Assembly: GCF_900116515.1 (NCBI RefSeq)
Contig: NZ_FPBA01000024.1
Coordinates: forward strand, 1-64,000
Direction of reading: 5' to 3'
DNA from: Geodermatophilus amargosae
GTDB lineage: Bacteria; Actinomycetota; Actinomycetes; Mycobacteriales; Geodermatophilaceae
DNA length: 64,000 nt
A program made the position numbers and the translations under genes. The notes under the pieces were generated by a model. That model had not been told where the DNA came from, made no database searches, and saw nothing but the letters and a program-made list of their open reading frames with translations. This document shows positions 35,238 to 42,895 of the stretch, piece after piece (within the stretch, counting starts at the first letter, position 1; every line of letters starts with the position of its first letter).

Positions 35238-36230
35238 CTAGGGGCGCGCGGGCTCTTTGTTAACCGCTGGAGCAATTCCTTGCATCAAGGCGACACATTC
35301 GCTATAGCCGTACGCACGGGAGAGCTCCTCCCCCTGGCGATTAAAGTCGAGGACGGCCGGAAACGCCGTCACCCCATAGGCGGCCGCCACACTATGGTCC
35401 TCGTCATGTATAACCGTCGCCCCAGTCACGTGTATATTCGGGTCGTCCGAATAGATGACCAAGCGCTTACCGCGGACGGAAGGGTTGTTGCCAAGATCGT
35501 GCAGAAGGCGGTGGCAACCTGTACATCCCGAGTGTGTGAAGAGAACCACTGACTCAGCGTGCTCACCTTCCGGCCTCCGCCTAAGAACCTCAACGTCCCG
35601 CCTCGTCCCTCCGGGCGGCCCAACCCTTCTGTGCGATGCAGAGATGACCGCTAGCTGCCTCTCCGCCTGACCGGCCATTCCCATTAGATTGACGATGGCC
35701 CAGACGCAGAATCCTATGCTGATTGTCTGCAAGACAACCAAGAGCGCAAGGAGACGATCGGGGATGGGAATCCAGAGGATGGACCAGCAACTCCAAGCGC
35801 ACGACGCGCTCGTGAGCAGTTCATACGTGAGAACGAGCGTCGCGGCGCCGGCAAGGAGGACGTTCCGCACGATCGATCGCCAGCCTATCGGGCGCTGCGA
35901 GAACGACCCGAAACACTGACAGGGCGGCCGTCTGCCCCTGTGAATGGCACTAGTCAACAGCAGCGTCAAGCCGGCAAGTAAGACAACAGCCGCCGCGCTG
36001 GCCGGTATGGCTAGCGCCTCGACCAGCAGGGCAAGGCCGAGGACGATCTCAAGCGCAGGAAAGAGGGTGCCAGCGACACGGGAGATGCGCTCAGGTACAC
36101 CTAGCGCCGCCGCAGTGGCCCCTGCAGTGCCAGGACGCACCGCCTTCATGACTCCCGCAGCGATAAACGTCAAAGCGAGCCCCAACTGCGCCAGTCCAGC
36201 CAGCACTGCAAGTCCTGCTGAACCTAACAT
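35238..36230 (-). CDS. MauE/DoxX-type membrane protein fused to a thioredoxin-like domain
   Basis: The 330-residue protein has an N-terminal four-helix MauE-like membrane domain, with helices around AGLAQLGLALTFIAAGVMKA and ALEIVLGLALLVEALAI, and the diagnostic PCQCFGSFS and IVRNVLLAGAATLVL segments. It ends with a thioredoxin-fold domain carrying a CTGC active site (VVLFTHSGCTGCHRLLHDL, about residue 228 onward) and a cis-proline-like TAFPAVLDF. MauE proteins help form disulfides in exported proteins. The ATG at 36230 overlaps the stop of the cysteine-rich phospholipase-like gene, so the fusion probably oxidises that protein during export. A longer start at 36287 would extend into the upstream gene. 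Confidence 0.82.
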   Translation of the reverse strand: MLGSAGLAVLAGLAQLGLALTFIAAGVMKAVRPGTAGATAAALGVPERISRVAGTLFPALEIVLGLALLVEALAIPASAAAVVLLAGLTLLLTSAIHRGRRPPCQCFGSFSQRPIGWRSIVRNVLLAGAATLVLTYELLTSASCAWSCWSILWIPIPDRLLALLVVLQTISIGFCVWAIVNLMGMAGQAERQLAVISASHRRVGPPGGTRRDVEVLRRRPEGEHAESVVLFTHSGCTGCHRLLHDLGNNPSVRGKRLVIYSDDPNIHVTGATVIHDEDHSVAAAYGVTAFPAVLDFNRQGEELSRAYGYSECVALMQGIAPAVNKEPARP

Positions 36231-36919
36231 TGGCCAGCCTTTGCTGGCGCGCAGATATCCGTAAAGCAACCCAACCCAGCTTTGCACTCCTTCAAGCAGG
36301 TAGAAACGTCGCTATAGCAAGTCTTATTGCAACCGCAGTAGACCTTGTTTTGCGGCCTGCAGCACTCGCAAGCCTCCTTCTGAGCACGATCGTATGGCCC
36401 GGCTCCTCCGCTAGAGACTGCGTCGTAATATGTCTGAGCCACGACTTGGCAGACCCCAAAGTCAAAGGCGATGCGCCCGGGCCCGAACGGAACCGTGAAG
36501 GCCGTATTGCAAGCCAGTACTGCGCTGTCGTACATCTGACGGTCGCAGTCATCCTTCTTCGTCGGGCTTGCGCTGCAGGTGCCGTAGCAGGCGTCATGTC
36601 GGTCACAAGCCGACTTAAAACTAACGTGCAGCCATCCATCAGGTATCAGCGTCGCAACGACGTTCAAGAAGCCCGCTGGCCCGCATCCGTTGACGGTGGG
36701 TGTGTAGCCCGGGCGTGGACGTCGATTTGGACAATCATTCAAGTCCCGCGGCGGGTACTCGACAGTGCAGTCAATGTCAGCCCGCGTAGTCAGTGCGGTC
36801 GCTTGCGTCATCGCGACCGCCGCGCTCACTCGGGATGCCGCCGCTACCGCTTGCATGAAGGCACCGTGCGGTGCGGGCTGAGAAATGCCTCGCACGAGCC
36901 GGCCAAAGATAGTTGACAT
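36224..36919 (-). CDS. Cysteine-rich phospholipase A2-like secreted protein
   Basis: The 231-residue protein has about 20 cysteines, almost all after residue 49. The phospholipase A2 hallmarks are the calcium-loop-like NGCGPAG and the active-site helix ACDRHDACYGTC (His-Asp pair at about residues 105-106). A second Cys-dense tail, CECCRPQNKVYCGCNKTCY, resembles EGF-like or knottin folds. An Ala-rich N-terminus (AVAAASRVSAAVAMTQATA) suggests export. It would cleave the sn-2 acyl bond of phospholipids. The downstream MauE-thioredoxin gene overlaps its stop, consistent with a need for disulfides. Which membranes it attacks is unknown. Confidence 0.78.
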   Translation of the reverse strand: MSTIFGRLVRGISQPAPHGAFMQAVAAASRVSAAVAMTQATALTTRADIDCTVEYPPRDLNDCPNRRPRPGYTPTVNGCGPAGFLNVVATLIPDGWLHVSFKSACDRHDACYGTCSASPTKKDDCDRQMYDSAVLACNTAFTVPFGPGRIAFDFGVCQVVAQTYYDAVSSGGAGPYDRAQKEACECCRPQNKVYCGCNKTCYSDVSTCLKECKAGLGCFTDICAPAKAGQC

Positions 36920-37326
36920 CGCACAGCCTCAGCCGTCGCTGGTAGATGGGCGCGCCCAGGAAAGGTACCGCGGCGCCGTCGCGATGGGAACCTCGCTCGT
37001 GAGCACCACACCGCGGTCGACGCTGAGCTGTCCCGCGTCCTGGGCGTGTCTGTACTGCCCAGCATCGCGGCCGGCGGTCGAGAGCGGTGCCCCCACGGAG
37101 TCCTCGATCACGGCGTGTCGCTGGATCCCAGAGGGGTCAACACAGCCCGCCCGTGAGAATCGAGCTACCCCCCGTGCTTGACCGCATACAGTGTGCAGAG
37201 GCCGGGTCGGGTCGGCAGAGACAGCACCGTGGGGGCAAGTTGGGACGAGCAGAGGCCAGCGGCTTGCAAGGCCCACTACTCTCCGACCTTCCGCACCCGC
37301 GGACGGATCCGGTCGTCGCTCGGCCA
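36920..37326. other. Divergent intergenic region inside the island
   Basis: It separates the phospholipase operon (minus) from the ABC-3C operon (plus) and should contain both promoters. Open frames cross it on both strands but none shows family motifs. The start of the nuclease gene is uncertain and could lie within this stretch. Confidence 0.4.
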
Positions 37327-38355
37327 GTGTCCGCAAGCCCAGGCGCCTTCCTTCGACCGGACGCTGTCCTAGCATTCCTCAGTCCGGATGAATGGGAGGA
37401 GTTTGTCCTTGAGTGGGCCCACGGACTCGAGGCCGACTACACGCGGATTAAACGCCTTGGCGGCCCTGGCGATCAGGGAATCGACGTGGCCGCCTTTCTT
37501 AGCGACGCAGGACTTGACGGGCCGTGGCACTGCTTTCAGTGCAAACACTACAATCGACCACTCGAACGCAACGATGCTTGGCCGGAGCTATACAAGATTT
37601 TCGACGGCGCAGTACGGGGAATCTACACCCTTCCCCAAAAGTATATCTTCTTGGCCCCGCGCGGCTGTGGGCGAACGCTTGACAGGCTCCTCTCTTCGCC
37701 ATCCAAGCTGAAAGAAGAGTTTCTCGCCAAAATGGCGGATGATACTTACCCACTGTCTGGGGCTAGCCGCAAGTCACGAGAGGCTGTGGCTAGCCTCGTA
37801 GAGACGAGCGACCTTGGCTTCGTCGACTCAGCTCCTATCCATGACGTGCTGGAAGTGCATAGTCGCACCCGCTACCACTCCCAACGATTCTCTACTCCAC
37901 TCGCGGACCGGCCGCCTTGCGAGCCCCCGCCAAGCGAGATCGATGAGGGGGAACTGCGTTACGTCTCCCAACTTGTCGAGGTCTATAACGAGCACTTCAA
38001 GGGTATTGGAGTGCACGTTGGAAACGTTGCGCATGCCAGCAAGTGCGCCACTCACTTTCAGAGGCAGCGCGAGTCCTTTTATGCCGCAGAGGCCTTGCGG
38101 CGGTTCGCTCGGGACCAGGTCCCACCAGGGACGTATGAGCACCTGCAAGAGAACATCTACCAAGGGGTTGTAGAAACGGCCGAGATGCCTCACGCGGACG
38201 GTTACGTCCGGCTCCAGACCGTCCTCCAGCTATCGATGTCCATCGACGTCAGCTCCAACCGCTTGATGCAAGTGCTTGACAAGGCTGACTGCAAGGGCAT
38301 TTGCCATCAACTTGCTAACGAGGACCGTCTGCGGTGGGTGACACAGGATGACTGA
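37327..38355 (+). CDS. ABC-3C system effector: Mrr-like nuclease with ABC-3C C-terminal domain
   Basis: The 342-residue protein starts with FLSPDEWEEFVLEWAHGL and an Mrr/PD-(D/E)XK restriction fold: RLGGPGDQGIDVAAFL provides the catalytic Asp and WHCFQCKHYN the Q-x-K motif. The C-terminal half has the conserved ABC-3C C-terminal domain, with YVSQLVEVYNEHF, FQRQRESFYAAEALRRFARD and the terminal DKADCKGICHQLANEDRL. In this system class it is the DNA-cutting effector held by the ATPase and middle component. The GTG at 37327 is the nearest start to the domain; the true start is uncertain. The ATG of the next gene overlaps its stop. Confidence 0.82.
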   Translation: MSASPGAFLRPDAVLAFLSPDEWEEFVLEWAHGLEADYTRIKRLGGPGDQGIDVAAFLSDAGLDGPWHCFQCKHYNRPLERNDAWPELYKIFDGAVRGIYTLPQKYIFLAPRGCGRTLDRLLSSPSKLKEEFLAKMADDTYPLSGASRKSREAVASLVETSDLGFVDSAPIHDVLEVHSRTRYHSQRFSTPLADRPPCEPPPSEIDEGELRYVSQLVEVYNEHFKGIGVHVGNVAHASKCATHFQRQRESFYAAEALRRFARDQVPPGTYEHLQENIYQGVVETAEMPHADGYVRLQTVLQLSMSIDVSSNRLMQVLDKADCKGICHQLANEDRLRWVTQDD

Positions 38356-38803
38356 CCCCCTCAACGGCCCGCTAGAAGTTGGACTCAGGGTGCTCGCCAT
38401 CCTTGATGCTGCCTATCCTGACGGCATGGATGTCGACAGGCTAAGCTTGCTCGACCACATAAGTCTCCACACGCGTGACTTTGGTGGCCCAGAAAGCATC
38501 CTGCCGGCGCTGCCTCAACGACAGAGCGAGATATCGGTTGGCCGCGCCAGAATCGAGGAGGGGCTCCAAGTCATGCTACGCGCACAGCTAATAGATATGA
38601 CACAGAGCTCTGAGGGGCTTCAGTACGTGGCGTCCGACTCGTCCTCGCACTTCATCAGTCTTCTCGAATCACGATACTTCGACCGACTGAGGGAATCTGC
38701 CCAGTGGGCCGTTGAGCGGTACCGCAACATAAGCAACGTGGAAGTTAGCCGGATTACATCGAGCTTAGCCACACAAAGAGGGCAACGAGGGGCTGGAGGA
38801 TGA
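38348..38803 (+). CDS. ABC-3C system middle component (MC2 type)
   Basis: The 151-residue protein matches the middle-component-2 family: LNGPLEVGLRVLAILDAAYP, RLSLLDHISLHTRDFGGPES, ILPALPQRQSEISVGR and an all-helical wing-like region, then YFDRLRESAQWAVERY. It is a small adaptor thought to bridge the ATPase and the effector. It overlaps both neighbours by four to eight bases (ATGACTGA before, ATGA after), which indicates strict co-translation in stoichiometric amounts. The helical composition suggests a winged-helix-like fold. No catalytic residues are expected. Confidence 0.85.
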   Translation: MTDPLNGPLEVGLRVLAILDAAYPDGMDVDRLSLLDHISLHTRDFGGPESILPALPQRQSEISVGRARIEEGLQVMLRAQLIDMTQSSEGLQYVASDSSSHFISLLESRYFDRLRESAQWAVERYRNISNVEVSRITSSLATQRGQRGAGG

Positions 38804-40665
38804 CCTCCATGCGACTTCGTCACCTCACGCTCGTTGGCCTGGGTCAGTCTGCCAGTGTCGAATTTGGGTCGAGCCTGACTGTGATCTTCGGCGCATCGGA
38901 CACGGGGAAGTCGTTTATCGTCAGTGCTATAGATTACACGCTCGGAGCAGCTCGACTCAAGGACATCCCCGAGGCTCAGGGATACACGCACTCACTGGTC
39001 TCGCTGGACTTGCCCAACGGCGAGAACGTAACTCTGGCACGCCCACTGCGAGGTGGCAGGATCGCGGTTTATGAGGGCGATTGGAGGAGTCTTCCTCCCT
39101 CACTCCCGAGGCAGACTCTTGCCGATCGGAAGCCTAAGAAGGGCGAGGAGTCGATCTCCGACTTTCTGCTGCGGGGACTCGGGCTTGAGGGTCGGAAGGT
39201 GATCAAGAACTCCAAGGGCGCTACACAGTCGCTCAGCTTTCGCAACCTCGCGCATCTCTGTATTGTCAATGAGGCACAGATGCAGTCCGAGGTGCCGCCT
39301 GCGCTCACCGGCCAGCACGTGAGTCGAACGGCCGAGCGTTCGGCACTCCGCGTCCTGCTCCAAAATGATGACGATGGGGAAATAGCGCAAGAAGTACCAA
39401 CAGACGACGAGGTTCGCATCGGTCGATCCAAACAGGAGGTGCTGGCGCAACTGCATTCCGACCTGGTTGGCCGAATGCAGTCGAAAGAAAGCAGGGTAGA
39501 GGTCGAGCAAAGGCTTGGCCGCCTATCGATGGCGATCGCGGGGACAACAGACGATATTGAAGGCATGCTCCGACGCAGACAGGACATTGTCGAGGCTCTA
39601 CAAAGAGCGACGACATTACTAGACGTCAGGCGCCGGGAGAGGCTTGAACGGCAGGAGCTGGGCGCTCGTTTCAGCTTACTCGCAAGTCAGTACGAATCCG
39701 ACTTGGGCCGGCTAGAACTCGTTCGAGAAGCCGGGACACTTCTCGGCTACTTCGACACCGGCGTCTGCGCCTTCTGTGGTGCCAGCCCCGAGCATCAGAA
39801 GCTGTCCGAGCACCTCGGAGGCGAAGCCACCCAACTCGATCTCGTAACCCGCGCAGAGGAATCGCGCATCAATATGCTCCGCACCGACCTGGCGCAGGTT
39901 CAGGAAGAACTAGCCACTGAGGTCGCTGGCCTCGTCAAACGAGAAGAGAGGCTGCGTGATCATATTGAGTCCCTGAGGGTGCGAATCAGGGATCTAGACC
40001 GGCAACTCTCTCCGCTCCGGACTGACCTGCCACGTCTACTTGAGGCTCGGTCTGTCGCCGAAAGGCTCATCGCTTATCACGAGCAACTTGCGAGTATAGA
40101 GGCGCTTTTGCGGGCTAACGAGGTACCTGGGTTGGCGAAGCAGCCTCCCATGCGTGAGCTTTCCCCGGTCACGATACGGGAGTTTGAGGCGAGACTACGC
40201 GACACGCTCACCTCCTGGGGCGTCACGGGATCGTCAGAGTTGGTGTTCAATCCCGCATCCACCGACCTTGTGATCGCGGGCCAGTCACGTGCTGACCGCG
40301 GCAAGGGGATGCGAGCTATCCTCCATGCGTGTTTCACACTCGGACTTGCAGACTATTGCAATAGTGAAGGACTGCCGCATCCAGGATTCGTCGTTCTTGA
40401 CTCTCCGGTTGTGACGTATCGGCCGCCCGACGAAAACTCACCGTGGACGGCGGCGACTGACGCAGATGATGACGAGTACGTAAGCGCAACGGTCTTCGAC
40501 CGCTTCTATGAACACTTGGCAACCGACGCGCGTGCTCAGGTGATTGTGATGGAGAACGTCAGTCCGCCAAATTTGCGACAGGACGACTCCACGCGCGTAC
40601 ACCACTTCACCAAGAATGATGGGGTCGGCAGGTACGGGTTCTTCCCGCATGAGGCCGAGTCGTGA
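38800..40665 (+). CDS. ABC-3C system ATPase (DUF3732, Rad50/SMC-like)
   Basis: The 621-residue protein begins MRLRHLTLVGLGQSASVEFG and the Walker A GASDTGKSFIVSAIDYTLG (about residues 29-47). A coiled-coil middle contains a zinc-hook-like CAFCGASPEH (about 325-334). It ends with a Walker B GFVVLDSPVVTYRPPDEN near residue 528. This is the DUF3732 type of structural ABC ATPase, probably a dimer that clamps DNA and licenses the nuclease. The ATGA overlap with the middle component completes the operon. A QSRADRGKGMRA segment near residue 493 occupies the signature-motif position. Confidence 0.88.
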   Translation: MTSMRLRHLTLVGLGQSASVEFGSSLTVIFGASDTGKSFIVSAIDYTLGAARLKDIPEAQGYTHSLVSLDLPNGENVTLARPLRGGRIAVYEGDWRSLPPSLPRQTLADRKPKKGEESISDFLLRGLGLEGRKVIKNSKGATQSLSFRNLAHLCIVNEAQMQSEVPPALTGQHVSRTAERSALRVLLQNDDDGEIAQEVPTDDEVRIGRSKQEVLAQLHSDLVGRMQSKESRVEVEQRLGRLSMAIAGTTDDIEGMLRRRQDIVEALQRATTLLDVRRRERLERQELGARFSLLASQYESDLGRLELVREAGTLLGYFDTGVCAFCGASPEHQKLSEHLGGEATQLDLVTRAEESRINMLRTDLAQVQEELATEVAGLVKREERLRDHIESLRVRIRDLDRQLSPLRTDLPRLLEARSVAERLIAYHEQLASIEALLRANEVPGLAKQPPMRELSPVTIREFEARLRDTLTSWGVTGSSELVFNPASTDLVIAGQSRADRGKGMRAILHACFTLGLADYCNSEGLPHPGFVVLDSPVVTYRPPDENSPWTAATDADDDEYVSATVFDRFYEHLATDARAQVIVMENVSPPNLRQDDSTRVHHFTKNDGVGRYGFFPHEAES

Positions 40666-40768
40666 GGGTCTGTGCGTGGCGGTTCAGGGCCTTCCCGGGT
40701 GGCCCGTGGGCGACTACACGGCTGTTTGTGCGCGCCAGGGGGTGTGATGCCGGCGCGCAAGGTTGTTG

Positions 40769-41431
40769 ATGAGCAGGAGGTCATCCGCCGAGGTACGGAC
40801 CACTAAGCCAAAGGGCACTCGCGACACCGAACGGGCCTTCACGACGGCAGAGCGTGACGCCGTCGTGGCCTACGCCGACACCGACTCCATCGCCGCGCGT
40901 CGCGACTTGGTCGACTTCGTGGCCTTCCTCGCGGGCACAGGTGCCCGCATCGGGGAGGTGTGCGCGCTGCGCTGGTCGGCGCTTCACCTGGGTGACGGGG
41001 CGGCGCAGCTCGGGCCGGTTGTGGTGCGAGAGACGGGGGTCGGGCTGCACATCCAGGACGAGGGCAAGACCGGGGCCAGCACGCGGACGATCAAGCTGCC
41101 GGCCGATCTGCTGGCCCGTCTGCTGGCGCGTCAGGTCGACGCCGTGGAAAACGAGTGGGACGTGGTGTTCCCCTCTCCCCGTGGCCGTCTGCGCGACCCG
41201 AGCAACACCAGTCACGACGTGGCCGACCTGCTGACCGCCGCCGGACACGAGTGGGCCACCGCGCACACGTTCCGCCACACGGTGGCGACCCTGCTCGACC
41301 TGGCGGGACTGTCGGCCCGTGAGATCGCCAACTACCTCGGGCACGCGCGGGCGAGCATGACCCAGGACGTCTACATGAGCCGTCGCACGGTCAGCGACCG
41401 GGCAGCCGACCTGCTGCTCATCGGGCAGTAG
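40769..41431 (+). CDS. Tyrosine recombinase (phage-type integrase), short form
   Basis: The 220-residue protein contains a complete catalytic domain: FLAGTGARIGEVCALRWSAL (Arg I), GKTGASTRTIKLP (Lys region), WATAHTFRHTVATLLDLAGL (H-x-x-R), LGHARASMTQDVYM (His and the nucleophilic Tyr). The N-terminal arm-binding and core-binding domains of a normal integrase of about 380 residues are missing, so it may be truncated, although the catalytic half is undamaged. Just upstream a 20-residue ORF-like fragment (MPARKVVDEQEVIRRG) ends in TAA at about 40806. Its C-terminus lies 97 bases from the right 40-bp repeat, so it is the likely integrase of the island. Confidence 0.85.
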   Translation: MSRRSSAEVRTTKPKGTRDTERAFTTAERDAVVAYADTDSIAARRDLVDFVAFLAGTGARIGEVCALRWSALHLGDGAAQLGPVVVRETGVGLHIQDEGKTGASTRTIKLPADLLARLLARQVDAVENEWDVVFPSPRGRLRDPSNTSHDVADLLTAAGHEWATAHTFRHTVATLLDLAGLSAREIANYLGHARASMTQDVYMSRRTVSDRAADLLLIGQ

Positions 41432-41490
41432 CCACGACCAAAGTGGCGAGTAAGTGGCGGATCCGCCACCCTACCAGCCGATGACACAGG

Positions 41491-41520
41491 CCCCTGACCG
41501 GCGTCTCTGCTGGTCAGGGG
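41491..41520 (+). terminator. Hairpin terminator-like element after the integrase
   Basis: CCCCTGACC (41491-41499) pairs with GGTCAGGGG (41512-41520) around a 12-base loop. It stands 60 bases after the integrase stop, between the gene and the att repeat, and could act in both directions. The following bases CTTGGTATTG are only weakly T-rich, so termination is likely but not certain. Confidence 0.6.
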
Positions 41521-41527
41521 CTTGGTA

Positions 41528-41567
41528 TTGCTCCCCCGATTGGACTCGAACCAATAACCCTGCGATT
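41528..41567 (-). repeat. Right attachment-site repeat (tRNA-Asn 3' end)
   Basis: Identical over 40 bases to 34601-34640. Beyond it, the right flank TTGATCTTGA matches the flank of the site at 24955, joining the island to a toxin-antitoxin locus. Confidence 0.85.
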
Positions 41568-41676
41568 TGATCTTGATGGAGTTGGCAGCGATTGGCCAGC
41601 GGCGAATGCACAGGTCAGTAGCCCTTCGCGTCGTTGGACAGCGTTGGCCAGCGGGGAAGACCGAGGGGGGTTTGTT

Positions 41677-41694
41677 GGTCGTAGATTGGTCGCG
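41677..41694 (+). repeat. Short direct repeats beside right att site
   Basis: GGTCGTAGATT and GGTCGCG stand head to tail, matching the iterons at 25092-25120 in sequence and in distance to the downstream antitoxin. Confidence 0.45.
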
Positions 41695-41780
41695 TCGCGA
41701 CGCGGACCCGCTCCACCCGCCACGCCTCCAGGTTGAGTCGCGGTTGGATCGCCACCTCCACTCTGGTCATGCTCCTGACC

Positions 41781-42062
41781 ATGACGACGCTGCCCCTGAC
41801 CGCTGCGACGGCCCACCTGTCGATGCTCATCGCCCGCGTCGGTCGGCAGCACGAGCGGGGATACGCTACCGTGCACGGCCAGCCCTCCGCGGTCCTGCTC
41901 GCCACCGAGGACTTCGAGTCGCTGCAGGAGACCGTCGAGATTTTCGCTGATGCCCGTGCCATGCGGCGGCCGAACGCCTCCGAGGCCAAGCTGGCCCGCG
42001 GGGACGTCGAGGCCCGCGACGACCTGGACGCGGCCAGGGCCCGCCACGGCCTGCCGCAGTGA
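41781..42062 (+). CDS. Type II antitoxin, Phd/YefM family (second copy)
   Basis: The 93-residue protein is a clear paralogue of the antitoxin at 25198. Both begin MTTLPL and share VTVHG/TVHGQPSAVLLATED, DFESLQETVEIFADARAMRR and an acidic helical tail. The ATG at 41781 matches the paralogue; a longer frame opens at 41733. The TGA overlaps the GTG of the toxin remnant. Because its toxin is frameshifted it may act as a stand-alone antitoxin that could cross-neutralise the intact toxin at 25479. Confidence 0.85.
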   Translation: MTTLPLTAATAHLSMLIARVGRQHERGYATVHGQPSAVLLATEDFESLQETVEIFADARAMRRPNASEAKLARGDVEARDDLDAARARHGLPQ

Positions 42063-42345
42063 CCGAGGGCCAGGAGCGCTACTTTCTGGCCCTCACCCCC
42101 ACCGGACGCCGCCAGCTCACCGAGCATCTCCCCGCGGCCGTCGCGACAGCGGCCTCCGAGTGCATCGTCGGGCCGCTGCTTGACGCCCCCCCCTGCGCTG
42201 GGAGCGGCTGCGCCGGCCGCTCGAGGACCGACACAACGCCCGCCGGGGGACCTACCGGGTCGCGTACCGCATCGACGACGAGGCCCGCACTGTCACATTC
42301 CTGGACGTCGCCCACCGCCGCGACGCCTTCCGGACCTGCCGCTGA
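42059..42345 (+). pseudogene. RelE/ParE-type toxin, frameshifted in a poly-C run
   Basis: From GTG 42059 the frame reads RYFLALTPTGRRQLTEHLPA and SECIVGPLLDAPP, then loses phase in a run of eight C residues at 42186-42193. The neighbouring frame continues LRWERLRRPLEDRHNARRGT, YRVAYRIDDEARTVTFLDVA and HRRDAFRTCR before TGA at 42345, exactly as in the intact paralogue at 25479. A one-base change in the homopolymer inactivates it; slippage in such a run could be reversible, or a sequencing error. Confidence 0.85.
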
Positions 42346-42478
42346 TCCTGGTTCGGCGCAGCGGATCAAGCCTCCCGCGCATCCATCTCTGCTGTCCGCT
42401 TGCCCCAGCAGTCGACCAGATCGGGGCGAGCAACGGCCATCCTACCCGCGGCCCTTCCAACCTGTGCGCGCAACGTGC

Positions 42479-42895
42479 TCACACAGTGGGAATCCAAGGT
42501 CCCTCGACGGGAATGGCTTCACCCTCCCCTGGCCAGGGCGGCATCGTGGCACCGATGGCCGCCAGCGGCTCCCTTCCGGTGTTCCAGAATTGAAACGAGG
42601 TGCCGACCGGGATGGTCAGACAGACGCCTGGGCGAAGGTCGACCTCGCGCCCACTACCAGCTTCTTGCTGCCTCCACATGACGCCGAGGCCCCCGAGGAT
42701 GTACCAGATCTCGCTGACCGACCGGTGCTGCAGCGCCCGCGAGACTTCACCGCCGGCCAACTCGAAGTGCGCCATCCCTCCGCGAGGAAGACGCGCCAAG
42801 ACCCTGACGCGGGACCCGTCAGGAGCGATGTCCATGTGGCGGACGGGCAGGAGTTGCTCGTCGAAGGGCACCGCATCGTTCAATGATTCCGACAT
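42479..42895 (-). CDS. Cupin-domain protein
   Basis: The 138-residue protein has a single cupin fold: ARLPRGGMAHFELAGGEV, HRSVSEIWYILGGLGVMWR (with a His and a Glu of the first metal-binding motif) and LTIPVGTSFQFWNTGREPL (second motif). The metal-ligand set is incomplete compared with the classic G(X)5HXH(X)3-4E, so a catalytic metal is not certain. It opens with an ATG at 42895. It is isolated, on the minus strand, between the toxin relic and the Tc toxin genes. Confidence 0.82.
   Translation of the reverse strand: MSESLNDAVPFDEQLLPVRHMDIAPDGSRVRVLARLPRGGMAHFELAGGEVSRALQHRSVSEIWYILGGLGVMWRQQEAGSGREVDLRPGVCLTIPVGTSFQFWNTGREPLAAIGATMPPWPGEGEAIPVEGPWIPTV

Larger units (their letters stand above)
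34601..41567. mobile_element. Small integrated island at a tRNA-Asn-like att site
   Basis: The 7-kb segment is bounded by 40-bp perfect direct repeats (34601-34640 and 41528-41567) that equal the 3' end of a tRNA-Asn-like sequence. It carries a tyrosine recombinase just inside the right repeat. Its middle part (about 34.7-40.7 kb) is visibly less GC-rich than the surroundings. Contents: a three-gene minus-strand operon (phospholipase-like, MauE-thioredoxin, unknown) and a three-gene plus-strand ABC-3C operon. No replication, packaging or conjugation genes are present, so it is a non-self-transmissible island. Confidence 0.82.

Noticed and set aside
37153..37326. Upstream extension of the ABC-3C nuclease to the GTG at 37153 or beyond
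   Set aside because: The added residues are unlike the nuclease domain and low in complexity; the domain begins just after 37360, so a later start is preferred.
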